From the NCBI GenBank assembly GCA_013368315.1, contig JAACJM010000228.1, forward strand, positions 1-64,000: a DNA stretch of 64,000 nucleotides, in the 5' to 3' direction. Under the pieces are notes generated by a model. It was not told the DNA's origin, searched no databases, and worked only from the letters and a program-made list of their open reading frames with translations. Positions 47,395 through 59,779 of the stretch are shown here, one piece after another. The DNA is from Tetrapyrgos nigripes. Its lineage: Eukaryota; Basidiomycota; Agaricomycetes; Agaricales; Campanellaceae. Positions within the stretch are counted from its first letter, which is position 1; the number at the start of each line of letters is the position of its first letter. Both the position numbers and the translations under genes were made by a program.

Positions 47395-48245
47395 GTGATC
47401 ACTTCATCTTATAAGTATCGCGGTGGTGGCACGAGAAATGATCTGTGGCACTCAATGGCAAGGCCCATTCATGATCCCTCTGAGAGGCTGAGCAATGAAC
47501 GACGAAAGAAAAGACTTATTCTATCGGACCAGTTCAGCAAGACTCGAATATACTTACTGAATGAACGGAGAGGACCCGCCCGAATCAATAAATCATTCAT
47601 TGCATGTGCTCGGAGAAATAGTGAGTTGCTCTGTGTCACCCTATGACGCGACTGCTTTATAAAAATCATGGCATAACCCTGCAAAAGGGTTTATAAAAGC
47701 TCTGGTTCATCCCTAGCACTTTTCTAAGACTTACCACCAAAACAACCACAGATATACATACACTGGCTTGCTGCACGGAATGTTCAGGTATACTGAGGAC
47801 CATCTACAATGTACCAAGGTCCATGGCTCTACTTAGTAAGCCTCGGGTCCAACTCGGGTGACGCGTGAAACAATAAAACCCCCGAGAAACAATCCCTCCT
47901 GCTTGATTGTTTCAGGAGTACATAGAGCGTACACCTGCAGTACTAGTACTACAGGCTGCTGATACATAAATACAGTGATAGGTATGATACTTTAAGACAT
48001 ACACTTACATTTCACAACCATCTGTTCACACTGCAAAAACATACTTAGATGATGCTAGCTTATCTAGCTGCGCAGCACTGCTTGCTCTCCCACACCACAA
48101 AAACCTACGCCCCAATATCTGCTGAGATCTCGTCTGATTTTCAGTATTTTGTCTATTCAAGAAATGCCACAAGATATCAGTGAGATGGAGAATATTTGAG
48201 CGGATAATGGCAATATATCGAGGTCGCTTTGCAATATAATGCGGA
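47395..48245. other. Intergenic region, no gene supported
   Basis: Short frames only; nothing recognised. Confidence 0.5.
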
Positions 48246-48400
48246 CAGGGAAAGTAATGAGAAGTGAACGAAACATTGCAAAATGAGCAGAGTATTGTGA
48301 GACAAGCAATATATTACGAGATGAGCAAAGTATTGAAAAGTGAGTAAGATATTCTGCAGTGAACAAGATATCAACCAGTGAATACATTGGGATAGCAGAC
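48246..48400. repeat. Degenerate 19-bp tandem repeat
   Basis: About eight head-to-tail units of exactly 19 bp, consensus near TGAGCAAAGTATTGAAAAG (for example TGAGTAAGATATTCTGCAG and TGAACAAGATATCAACCAG). Similar motifs in inverted orientation occur at 49320-49600. Confidence 0.7.
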
Positions 48401-49783
48401 CTTACATCCAGGGCAAAGCTGATCATAAGACACGTATATTCAGAGACTATGTACAACTACACGAGTACAGAGTGGTAATCTATGTATAAGACGAATGAAA
48501 ACCACGCACGAGGGATCCAAAAGACATTGAAAGGCCGAAAAGGCAGAGACTCGAGGAAATGTGGGAGGAAGCCGGCATTGAAGAGGAGACAAAACCTAAC
48601 GAACATTGAGCGTCACTATTAGAAATGGAATACGATGGAGGGAAGCTCACCAGATTATGGTCAGGTAAATATCTATGCCCATGACACGCAATGCTGTTAG
48701 TAACATGAAGGAAGGACTTGAAGAACCGGAAACTCACCATAGAAGCGCATATATGCGCCTTATTGTTTGAGAGGTGAGCGCGCATGCAGCTCTGGACAAG
48801 ATAAGCAAAGAGTTGAAGCCGATGAGGGCAGAACGCGTACCTTGTTCATCCTAACGGTAACCTTCCCAAAATTTCGGTTCCAAGGGTCCGAAGAAGGTCA
48901 ACGGTCGCTGTTCCGTATGACCACGGAAAGGGGCTTGAAGCTGGAACAAGAGCTGGCTTTGACAAAGATAGTCCTTGGCGGGAGCTGAAATCGAGTCCGA
49001 GACAGTCTCTAACGAGTAAGAAGGGAAGACAGAGGAGGAGGAGGGATGGTGATGGTACGGGTGCAAGAAGTGAAGGGACGCGTCACCCTGTTTTGACGCA
49101 TTTTGGTCGGAGTTTCAATTACAACGTCACCTTCAAGTCTTTACGACTTTACGACCTCCTTCCCTGCTCATCGACACGACGGTCACAATGACTCAAACCT
49201 TTATACGATAAAGACGAGTAGTCCTTTCCTTTCTCCCTCAAGTTAGCTAGGACGCAGTAGACTGGTTTTATATGGCGTGTGCTGTATGAGGCGAAGTATC
49301 TATGAAACATTAGCAATATAAGTATCATTTTTCAATGTATTGAAAACGACTCAAAATTTCTTCAAAACCTGCTGAAAACCTTGCCAATATGTCGCCAAAG
49401 TTTGGACCCGTCCGTGATACTTTGCGAAATGACCCAAAATATTGCAAGATCTTGCCCCGTTTTGCAAAACACCGCGATTCGGACCCAGATATCATCAATA
49501 CTTCAACAATACCTCAACGAAAGATCACCCTGTTTCAGAATCAGCCAATATTTTGCCGTATATTGGTCCGTTTTTCAATATTTTGGTCTGTCAGTTTTTG
49601 TGGTGCACTAATGGCCAATTTCCTTTTGGTTCCCTACTCCTACATGTACCCCTGCTCTGCACCAACGACATGAGCCTGTAAATGATGCTGGAGATACTTA
49701 AATGGAAAACAGCGCAATGAAGGTTTGATAGAATAGATGGGGACCTTTTCCAGGAGAGCTGGAAAGGCGAGGAGAAATCTGAG
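48401..49783. other. Region between minisatellite and the next insertion
   Basis: A short plus-strand reading near 48510-48600 (DPKDIERPKRQRLEEMWEEA) looks protein-like but cannot be extended. At 49320-49600 there are many CAATATTTTG-type motifs, the inverse of the 19-bp repeat. Confidence 0.35.
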
Positions 49784-50990
49784 TCACATCAGCAAAAAGG
49801 CATTTCACCTTTTCCGACCTTTTTGATCCTTTTGGCAACTTTTTTCGGTCCGGACTTTTGATGACCTTTTTTTTACCGGACTTTTCCTAACTTTCTTGTA
49901 CTTTGTATGGCTGAGGACTTTTTCGGACTTTTTTGTACTTTTTTTTGTACTTTTTCCAAGCTTCAGTCTACATATGTACCCCGTGAATGTGTAGCTAGGG
50001 CATGTAAGCACATCTCTATATCATGGAGATGGCATAAGTGCTTCTCGTTTCACCCATAGTGCTAGTGCCGGCATCCACTGTCTAAGTTGCGTGTGTATTT
50101 TCGTTCGTGCAGTCAGCTACAGTGAGCGAGGGTGGGGAAGCAACGAAATTTTAGATCAAGTCCTGTTCAAACTCCGAAGGGCCATGCGTAATACGTGTAC
50201 CTTTATATATATCACCTCGGTCCTCATATACGTTTCCATCAATCATATCCTCATGACGACGCCAACAGCTCTCAACCGAACGTCCTCAACGTCCTCAACT
50301 AGTACCTCAACTACCTCAACTACCTCAATGCTGCACTCAAGGCCATCAATAGTACCCTCAATATCCTCAAATACCTCAATCAATGGAGTCCTCAAAACTT
50401 CCTTTACTGTTGTCAACCTCTTGGCGCTCGACTTCAAATGCCACGTCAACGCGTCAACATCCAGCCACCAGCTCTACGACGCACAAATAGTGAAGACTCC
50501 CTCTATTCCCAACATTTCCAATAATTGTTACGCTTGCTCGTCATGTCCGCGTGTTCCAAATCTACAAAAAATGCAAATGAGGATTGGGGGAGGATACAAT
50601 GATGGATTGGGTGGGGACAATTGCTCCATGGTGAGTACCTTCTGCCTCTCAGCTACCGGGCCATTCACTCAATCACTCAGACAGGGGTTTAACAGGCAGA
50701 GGCTCACGGTAAGTTCACTCTTTCTTACTTATGTATGCTTGAGATTTATAGCCTTTTTTCATACAGATTTCATCTGCTATGACCGAAGAGTGTAGACGCA
50801 CAAGTGAGCTGGCCTTAGAGAGAACCACAAGCTACTAGTGTAGAGTAGCGTAGAACTTTTCATACGTACTTTTATTGAACTTATATGTGTACTTTTAAAA
50901 GAAACCGGACCTGGCTTTTAAAAGTTCGGCGATTCGGATAAAAGTCCTCGAAAAGGCCCGAAAAGGCCTGATGCCTTTTTCCTGATGCAG
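49784..50990. mobile_element. 1.2-kb TIR element with 6-bp TSD and empty-site paralogue
   Basis: The left end reads TCACATCAGCAAAAAGGCAT; the right end, read inward, CTGCATCAGGAAAAAGGCAT; both continue with CCTTTTC-rich sequence. TCTGAG flanks both sides (49778-49783, 50991-50996). The flanks match, without the insert, a second copy of the host sequence at about 51130-51250. The inside has a CCTCAA minisatellite (about 50285-50400) and a 234-codon frame of low complexity that is not a credible protein. Confidence 0.8.
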
Positions 50991-51120
50991 TCTGAGTGTA
51001 CATAATGAAGGGCAGAAATAGCAAGAGAAGGGAGAGTAGGAGAGCAAAGGAGCCTGTTGACGGGACACTGTTGGGAAACTAACGTGTCAACACATCCTGT
51101 GTGCCATGTGCATCTTGACG

Positions 51121-51356
51121 CGTCGGTGTTACTGAATAAATGGGGACCTTTGCCAGGAGAGCTGGAAAGGCAAGAAGGAAAAATCAGTCTGAATGTATAA
51201 GTATCAGGAAGGGCAGAAATAATGAGAGAAAAGAGAGCAGGAGAGCAAAGGAGCGTGTTGACAGGACACTGACGGGGAACCTACATGTCGACCTGTATGC
51301 CACATGTACATTGAGTCTCAAGCCGAGATGCGTCGAGACGTGTTGAGACGCATCAG
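51121..51356. repeat. Tandem copy of the insertion target region
   Basis: GGGGACCTTTGCCAGGAGAG, GAGCTGGAAAGGC and GAAGGGCAGAAAT run in the same order as the sequences flanking the element at 49784-50990. The unit is about 230 bp, and the copy lacks the insertion. Confidence 0.85.
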
Positions 51357-53740
51357 TGGAAAATGCTATGCTTACTCCGAGTATACAGTATGACAGGCTG
51401 AATACACCAGTATAGCTAGATCATATGATGATAATACCCCCAGAAATAAACAAAAGCCCAACGGTCATTATGACTGAGAATTTTCTGTGTATGATTAAAA
51501 AATTTGGCCAGGGTCTTATATGTGCAGCTTCATTCGCATTCTATTATACTATGTATAAGCCACTCCCAAGATATGTCCCCAATAGAATAAAAGCCTTAAA
51601 AGTCTGAATCTTGAGTAAAAATCTGAATCTTGAATAAAAGTCTGAATCAAATTCCCACGCGTCTCCTGGGCGCTTAGCGCGCCATCTCCGTCTTTGCTTC
51701 CACTCATGTTGGGTCGACACTCCATTTTGGACCTCAGAGAAGTTCGGGAAAGGTTTAGGATATGTACGAGCCCTCCCTGAATATTTTTTGTTGTTATAAC
51801 TTGAATAATACATGGTATACTTAGGATTTAACTCAAAACTGTCATAAAATGGTCAATCTGGGACATTCGCGTTGAATTGAGGTATCAACTATCGCTTCAT
51901 AAATCGCCAGAAAATAGCATAATACCATGGGCAGCATATAGATTGGTAATATAAAGTATCCAGCCGTATTACAGCCATTAGAAACTGGCAGAGCCTTAAA
52001 AGCCTTTAGAATGCAGAAACTTCGAAAAAGGGTATCATCCAAAAGCTCAAACGTATACCTGATTTGTTAGACCCCACGGCATGTACTGACACTTGACACA
52101 ACTTGTAGCCAAGTCCAAATGCATATCCAGCTCTTATTTCCAAGCTCTGGACATGATCTGAGCGATAATATAGAGAAAAAAGCTTGGCCTGCACATAAAA
52201 GTTGATTTAACACTGAACACCACATATAAAGCCACTTGGCACAGCTTATTTTCAACCAGAAAGCAGATGTATGCATACTGAGTACACTTATCAGTAAGCA
52301 GTGTGGATCATACATGCTGCAGGATTTCTAACAATGCTTACTCTTTCAGCCACAATTGTGGCTGATCAACCACGGATTGATATTTAGTACTTAAAAATCC
52401 TTCGGAATTGCAAATAGTAATTTTTACTGGGTTAGAGGTGCTTTAGACAAGACAATCAACCACTTGCACTCTTATGTAGGTGTACAAATGTTGTTCAGTC
52501 AAAAACATTCAGTCAAAAATGTTTAGTATCCCACTCAAGTGGACGGTCCCTGTGAATGAAATATTGCTATTCTATAACTCCTGTATGTATGCAGAATGCA
52601 GTGTAGCAGGTAGGGATCAGCACACATAGGCATATGTTCTATTATTCCATCAAAAACATGTCCACATCAGGGAGCTGAAGGAGAACATGAGTCTATACAG
52701 ACCCAGACACCACTTATGAAGTTCTGGTGCTCAACATTTCAAAGTGAAAAGGAATCGAATGAAGGAGCAGTGATGTATACAGGGTGAAAGTGGAACCAAA
52801 AAGCGGACGAGGTGAGCTTGCCACGTGTATCTGATTCCCAATTCCTGGTCCGGATGGTCCGGAGCCGAAGAACAAATACTGAAATGCAAGAACCCAGCTG
52901 CGACATTGAGTCTTGCTCAATGCTGAGTATCTTTGTCGTGTCATATTCTCGCAAGTTGTACCATTTAATGTATTCGTGCCCCCCATATCAAGCAAATATC
53001 AAGTACATTCTCGGCGCTCGCAGACAGACTTTCTACAGGGTAAATTTATTATCACTGCAGGAGGAAGAGAATGGAGTGGACAATCGCCTAGATCTGTATT
53101 CTCGAATTCCAGCGTTCTGAAGGCGGTCAAGGGCGGTCGTAGGGCAGTCGTAGGCATAAAACCGATGTGGTCACCGGTCGGGTATATGAAGCCGATCGTT
53201 GGAGACCCAGGGTCTAGCCCATCGGTTTGTATTTCCCGGTAACCGAGCGAGTCTCAGCAATGAGCGAAGGATCCTGGTCCCTGCCTAAAATGGACATGGA
53301 CGATGGACCAGGACGTGATTTTGAGGTCGTGAGAAAGGGTCCAGGAGGTGCTGGGTTTTGCAAAGATTGTATGCGAGCCATGTGCTATGCAAAAGTGCTA
53401 GCGATGACCCAGAGGTTTTATAAAGCCTCTTGCATGGTTAAACCACGCAAATTTTTTATACTTTTACAAAAAAGTTGTGTTACAGCCTGTCTGTGTAAGC
53501 TTGAAAGTATAAGCCCGACGGATACGTCACATGTCATAGTAATTCTTGAAGTACGTTTCTCGGAACGCATCCGTGAAATGGGTGACGGGTCCGTCATGGG
53601 TACAGCGGATATTTAGCCATATTCCTTGACCGATATTAATTGTGGGTGTACTGAGGTCTCATGTCTGGGTATAAAAGCTCTTCCTCCATTTCTGCAATGT
53701 GCACACACCACTCTTCTCATCCAACACAGCGATACTACCA
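51357..53740. other. Intergenic region, no gene supported
   Basis: AT-rich left part with a 2.5-unit 19-bp repeat (51602-51650, TCTGAATCTTGARTAAAA). Short frames only. The last 150 bp should be the aldo-keto reductase promoter. Confidence 0.5.
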
Positions 53741-55260
53741 ATGTCATTCCTCAATCCTCCTCCTGCTCCCAAAACCAAACTTGGTCGATATCGCCAACTT
53801 GCTCCAAGAGCCGCTATTCACGTCTCGCCCATCTCTCTAGGTGGAATGAGTATTGGCAATAGCGAGAAATGGAACAGTAGTGGCTTTGGAGCGATGAATA
53901 GGGATTCCTCTTTCAAACTGATGGATGCATACTACGATGCTGGAGGGAACTTTATCGATACGGCTAATATTTAGTATGCTTCGATTTTCTCTACTTATCG
54001 ATTACAATGAGACGACCTACTGACTGTCTTTCGCAGCCAAAATGGAACTTCTGAAGAACTCATCGGTGAATGGATGGAACAAAGAAAAATCCGTGATCAG
54101 ATGATTATTGCGACAAAGGTGAGATCCTTGTTGTGTCTGTAGTAAATCCCTGATTGTAACAATCTCCTGCTTGATCACGACAGTATAGCAACTTCACCCA
54201 CAACGGCGACGACAGCATCGCCCAACGCGTCAATTATATCGGAAATAACGTCAAGTCGATGAAGCTGAGCGTTGAAGCCAGTCTTCAGCGTCTTCGTACG
54301 GGTTATATCGATATTCTCTACGTACATTGGTATGATCAACACACCTCTGTCGAAGAGATGATGGACGCATTGCATAATCTTGTTGTGGCCGGTAAGGTGC
54401 TTTATCTTGTAAGTATCGTTCTTTCAGTTGGCCTAGCATTTGAGCTGAAAAGTGTCACTCGTAGGGTATCTCCGACACACCGGCTTGGGTCGTGGTCAAA
54501 GCCAACGACTATGCGAAATCAGTGGGCAAGACGCCCTTCGTTGTGTACCAAGGAGAATACTCTGTGCTACAGAGGGATATAGAAAGGGAGATCATTCCTA
54601 TGTGTACTCAAGAAGGTATGCATCAAGGTAGAAGTCGTTCGATATTGTGATTGTTGAATGAAATCATTGCAGGACTGGGTCTTCACGTATGGGGTGTCCT
54701 CGCTGGAGGCAAGATCCGTACGAATGAGGAAGAGAAAAGCCGCATGGAATCCGGGGAAAAGGGACGAATTGTGCCTCGGGATCCAGAGTGGCTTAGAAAA
54801 CCTGACCAGGTGAAAGTTTGCGATGGGCTCGAAGCAATGGCGAAGGAGGTTGGAGCGAAAAGTATTGGTGCACGTAAGTCATCTCGATCTGACTGCATGA
54901 TTTTTTCTTGATCCTCGGGTAGTCGCAATCGCCTATGTCCTCCACAAGACACAGTACATGTTCCCGATTTTAGGAGGTCGAAAAGTCGAACAACTGATGG
55001 CAAATCTTGAAGCCTTGGATATTTCACTGTCTGCTGAACAGATCGAGCAGTTGGACGGGTTGAAAGAGTTTAACTTGGGATGGCCGTATAATCTCCTCGT
55101 GAGTCCTAATTTCCATTACCAGCACCGTCTACCGTCTACTGAAAATTTCGATCCGCTTTTATAGGGAAAGCCGGGGACATATCCATTCCTGATCACTATC
55201 CATGCGACCATCGACCCCATACCAGCTCCTTCGCCTATTCGGCCTGTTAAGGAACAGTAG
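53741..55260 (+). CDS. Aldo-keto reductase, aryl-alcohol dehydrogenase type
   Basis: Exons 53741-53973, 54037-54118, 54184-54408, 54465-54615, 54673-54873, 54923-55098 and 55165-55260, 387 residues. The barrel starts with ISLGGMSIG. The catalytic tetrad is visible: Asp and Tyr in FIDTANIYQNG, Lys in MIIATKY, His in DILYVHWYD. The NADP site region PILGGRKVEQLMANL is kept. Long members of this kind are annotated as aryl-alcohol dehydrogenase (AAD14) or norsolorinic-acid-reductase-like and reduce aldehydes or ketones with NADPH. With the aryl-alcohol oxidase 37 kb away it could recycle aryl aldehydes, but that link is only inferred. It is convergent with the carboxylesterase, stop to stop 111 bp. 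A dismembered copy of its 3' half is at 60.5-63 kb. Confidence 0.93.
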
Positions 55261-55371
55261 AGCTAGAGCACATGGAATTCTTTGGAAAGTAGTTACTTCT
55301 CAGCCACATGTGTTTTGTAGAAACATTGTTCAACTTTCTGATACGAAGTACATTTACATGTAATCACAACC

Positions 55372-57836
55372 TCACTGTCCGGTGAGTTGGCCAACACTCT
55401 CCCAGAAACTAAGTCCGACATCAGCTCCATCGATACCAGAGCAACAGTGCTTTCAATAACATACCTGCACCTTTCCAAAAGGGCGCGATTTGTCGAGATT
55501 GTATGAATATCTGCTGCAGAGCCATCATTGGTGCTGTTGAACACCATCTCAGTGTTTCCTGCGCTGTACTTGTTCCATCGCGGGGTTATATTGGTGCGAT
55601 CAAATTTGGAGTTAGGATCCAAGGATATAGCAAATGCCAAGAAGGATTGTGAGAAGGCTTTTTGGAAGTCTGCGTTCTGGAAAGGACTAGACGTGAAACC
55701 TCTGGCAGAAACGAAGGAAATCGAAAATCGATCGTTAGTTCCACTGCTTAGACGAGGATCGAGCTCTGTGGCTATACTTACGTTGGGAAGTAGTACTGAA
55801 TGTCCATTGCATGGGTCGCTGGAGGTACTGCAAATTCTCCCTGATGCAGAGATGTAGGTATGTTAAATCCTTCAAAGATATTATAGCAGTTAAAAATACA
55901 GACCTTGAATGAACGGCCTGAGAAGGCATTCAACAAGTAATAAGTCGGGCAGATAAAGATTGCTACAATAAATATTATCTCAGTATAGAACAAGAGCTGC
56001 AGACTGCAAGTTTAGTCTTACATTCTCCCTGGATCAAATTGATCTGGTTTAACTGAGACCCTAGTCCAGCGTACTGTCTGGCTGTCTCTCGGTCTTGTTG
56101 AATGCCGAAATTGGGGAACAACTGTTCTGCGTAGAAAGTAGTGTTCTGATTCGCTGTTTGATTGACAAAAATGAGGCCTTCGTTTGTGTTGGTCACCGCA
56201 AGTAGTGCTTGCTGATCAAATCCTTCAGAAAGACACCCCCGGTGTATTTGGAATGTTGGACTTACCCCATTGACTTTACCCTGTTTCAGGGCTTCCGTAG
56301 CACGCTGAGTTATGAACTCTCCGTCCACAACTGGCACGAATGTGAAGAGTCCAAAGAAACCAGCTGAGTTTATATTGGTGTTGAGAGCTTCCAGCGTGTT
56401 GGCGTCCACAGATCGAAGACAATTGAGTGGATTGGAAGACGAGGCGCAGCTATTCCAATGTTGAGAGACCTCAGAGCACTGTGGGTTTATGCGAATCAAA
56501 GGACTTACTTGGTTTGGGCGACGACTTCGCTATACAGAGCCTAACATTTCGCAGAAGTCAGTTTAGTATTTTCAGCTTCCTGAAGTTCATGCAGATTTCT
56601 TGCCTCAGGGATGGGATCGTTAAAGTTGTATTGTGACGGTAAGAATGTGGAACTCGTCATGGCGGCTCTAAACAGCTGCGGACGAGTTCGTCCATCTTGC
56701 GCAATAACTTGCTGAAGAACTGAACCGGCTCCTATCATATTTTACGCTAGTGTTCCTCCTTCGTTTCGTCATGAGCAGGATGCACTCACCTGCACTTTCT
56801 CCCCAAATCGTTACCTTGGAGTTAAGACCGCCGAACTTTGAAATCTACAAGGGGTAAGTACGGATACTGAGTGCGGGTGTATTTAAAGACGTACGTGCGT
56901 GTTGACCCATTGCAGAGCAAAGTGTTGGTCCACTATTGATGGTAGTCCTTCAAATCTCAAATTCCCAAAAATTCAGGGAATACTCACGCAATCCAGCGTT
57001 CAAGGCTCCGTTCTGTTTCACTTGCTTTCCTGCAAGGAAACCTAAACGAGTAGACCACATCTATCAGCTCATGATATACTGACAGCCATTCATCTTCACG
57101 GATGCAGATGATATCCATAACACAAACTGAATCACTCACCGAATACACCCAGCCTATATTGTATCGTCACTACCACCACCCCACCCTTTGCTTCATTAAT
57201 CAGGTCAGAACCGTGAAAGTCTGATGCATCGCCCCCTAGATATCTGCCATAAAGTGGACCATTAAATAAAGTGCATCACCATCAAGCAAGTATACCCACC
57301 CTCCACCGTGAATCCAAACAATTACGGGGAACTCGCCTGTCGGAATAGTGGAGCCAGGAATGGCGACACTAATAGTACTCGTTAGATCAAACTGAAACAA
57401 CTGGCCGAACGCTTACTTGAGGAATAAGCAATCTTCAGTCTGCTCACGGCCCTGCCTCTTCGCAAGCGTCTGATTGGAAAAAGGATTTGTTGGTGAAAGA
57501 CCACTAGAAGCTTGGAAACATTCAGGAGGCTCTGTATTAGCTTGCTGAACTCCAGGAACATTGGCTGGAGACTGAGGTGCTCTGAAACGAAGATCGCCTG
57601 GGCATCAATGAGAAAAGATGGTCACTGACTCCAGATATCTGAAACTCACCTAGTGGAGCAGCGGCGTAGCGAACACCTAAAAAGTTCGTGACATTGGTGG
57701 ATGGGTCAAAAGATCCTTGGTATGAAGCATATCCTAGGTCCACTATCGGTGCATCAGACTCAGTATTCGAAGTGACACCTGAGGCGAGGGTTGTAAGGGT
57801 CGCTGAAACAAGGAGAAACGCGACAGTAAGCTTCAT
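55372..57836 (-). CDS. Secreted type-B carboxylesterase/lipase
   Basis: Minus strand, about a dozen small introns. Signal peptide MKLTVAFLLVSATLTTLASG. The family opening NFLGVRYAAAPLG and the disulfide loop EDCLFLNV are present, with the oxyanion segment VIVWIHGGGYLGGD. The nucleophile elbow is TIWGESAGAGS (Ser). Triad acid is Glu in TNTNEGLIF, and His lies in VPPATHAMDIQYYF. The last exon (55408-55372) reads FWESVGQLTGQ and stop, as in many fungal carboxylesterases. The enzyme hydrolyses esters outside the cell; lipase, feruloyl or cholesterol-ester activity cannot be told. Intact. Partial copies lie at 58.4 and 63.1 kb. Confidence 0.9.
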
Positions 57837-58359
57837 CGTGCACGACCGTGTCCGTATAAAGTTGAGGGCTCTTAAGGGTGGACAATGGCTGTATTTATAC
57901 TTCTTAAAATCTATTTTTCGACATTCATGGGAATCAGAATGTCGAGCCTGCATCTCGGTGACGACAGTGGGAGATGAGAATTATTTCCGAAGATCATGTG
58001 GCACAAGTAGTCGCGAGGCAGTCTGGAACTCTGCGAAGCTAAGAATTAGAATGAGATGCTTCATTGACGGGGAAAATAAGAAGGAACCCAATGTGATATC
58101 TGAGTCGCGTCGCGCATTAGGTGATGTTTTCAATTACCTGGTTCAGCTACTCACTAAGCAACCAGTCATAACCACTGTTAAGATCCTGAGCCCCCATGGC
58201 CAACGCCATCCCAGAAACTTCACCGCACAAATCAGCTCAGCTACTACCGTTCACAATGGATCGTCATCGCTTACTTGCACCTCTCCAGTAGTTTGGGATC
58301 CGTGGCGGTAGGTAGTATGAATAACCGCCGCAGTATTTCTTCTGTCCTACTATTGAACA
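57837..58359. other. Upstream region of the carboxylesterase
   Basis: Promoter area on the left; no other gene seen. Confidence 0.5.
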
Positions 58360-58760
58360 TCATCTCCGTATTACCCGCGTTCGCGGCGTGATATTCGTAG
58401 GGTCAACTTTCGCGTTGGGATCCAGGGAGATGACGAAGTTCATGAATGCTCGTGAGACAGCTTTGAGGAAGTCTGGATTCTGCAAAGAAGGTTGTGTGTT
58501 ACTGGCCGACAAAGATTTGGTTAGGAACGTCACTTGGTGTGGGAAATAGTTCGCGACATCCATCCCGTGTGTAGCAGGAGGTACTTAATGCAAACTCTCC
58601 CTGATACATGAATAGTGAGGATTTCTGGGAGAGCCAAGAAAAAAAGGAAAGACGCACTTGAATGGTTTCAAAGGAGAAGTATTCGGAAGAAAGTATGTCG
58701 AGCAAAAGGCCTTGAGGGTTAGTAGGAAGGGGTGGGAGGTCTTGGTGAGTCTTGATATCC
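58360..58760 (-). pseudogene. Carboxylesterase 3' fragment, copy 2
   Basis: Minus-strand pieces GEFAL, then in another frame VPPATHGMDVANYFPH, LQNPDFLKAVSRAFMNF and ISLDPNAKVDPTNITPR match the C-terminal region of the intact gene at 55.4 kb. At least one frameshift lies just after GEFA. The 5' two thirds are absent. The divergence suggests an older paralogue than the fragment at 63.1 kb. Confidence 0.8.
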
Positions 58761-58949
58761 AATTGAGTCTATCCTATAACCAACCAACCGATGCTGCTCG
58801 TCATTTCATTGGAGTCGTTTCCACGACGACGATGTTGGGATACTCTTGAACGAACGTCTGAGTAAGAGTGACTCGGTGGTTATGATATGATATACATGAA
58901 CGCAGGTCTGCGGAAACTTCACCCTCCTCACCCCTACCCATCACCAACT

Positions 58950-59222
58950 CTTTTTGCGTATAGGAAGTCAATGAAGAATGAGTGTTTCGTTGACTGTTAT
59001 GCATTTTTGAAAGAGGTGGTGGTTGATGTTCCGAAGGATCTTACCGGACTCCAGGAGGAAGGAGGCGAAGGCTATAAAGAGCTAGGCTTGCGATGTGTGT
59101 TTTCGAATGCTGGTGGTGATTCCGAAGGAGAGAGTTTGAAGGGAAAGATAGTATTGAAGCCGTATGATACGAGGTTGTATGTATCTACCACGGAGAGGGA
59201 GGAATTGATGCCAGGTATGTAG
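58950..59222 (+). pseudogene. Probable GH13 alpha-glucosidase C-terminal fragment
   Basis: An open reading ends KELGLRCVFSNAGG, a short linker, KGKIVLKPYDTRLYVS and stop. This resembles the last strands of family GH13 maltases (xxVLSNY...LRPYEAxVY). The catalytic barrel is not present. Weak similarity by motif only. Confidence 0.4.
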
Positions 59223-59779
59223 ATAGAAGCTAGAAGAGGGTAGTGTAGATTGTACAGCTACGAAGTAAGTCCTTCCTTGAAGTGTAACTGAAGACAAGCT
59301 TAAGTATAATAAGCCAAACTCACCTCCTGATCCTCCTTCTCGAGTTACGAGTCCTATTTATTACGAGTCCTATTTATAGGACGAGTCTTATTGTGAGGTC
59401 AAATGGTCGCACTTATCGCATCCTGGGAAAACATATCTTATTTTGTTAACACGGCAGACTCGGCACCAAATACCTTCTCCGCAAATTCTCCGTCGAGTGA
59501 CCAGAGCCTAGGATCTCTTCAGAGTCGATCGTTCAATTGACTTTGTGCAAGAGGATGAGGACTCGTACCTGCCGCTGTATACAGCGGCCTGCACTAGCAT
59601 ATTACAAAATCATACTCATACACAATAACCACCACCATCTCCAACATCGCAACATTCCTTCCAATACCCGCCCTCGGACCGACCGAAAACGGTATAAACG
59701 CCCTATTCATCATCACACAGTCTCTTTATGAGCTTCTAACCATCTCTCGGGTCTATAAAGTTCTACATCACTAGGATCT

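Noticed and set aside
48510..48600. DPKDIERPKRQRLEEMWEEA protein-like stretch
   Set aside because: Cannot be extended through plausible introns in either direction; left as unassigned.
50091..50795. 234-codon plus-strand frame with many Thr/Ser
   Set aside because: Created by a CCTCAA minisatellite inside the insertion at 49784-50990; no domain or splice logic.
52005..52330. Minus-strand frames with repeated GTACTGACACTTG-like words
   Set aside because: No stable alignment between the supposed repeats and no coding evidence.
57688..58311. 207-codon plus-strand frame
   Set aside because: Antisense to the 5' end of the carboxylesterase and its promoter; no homology recognised.
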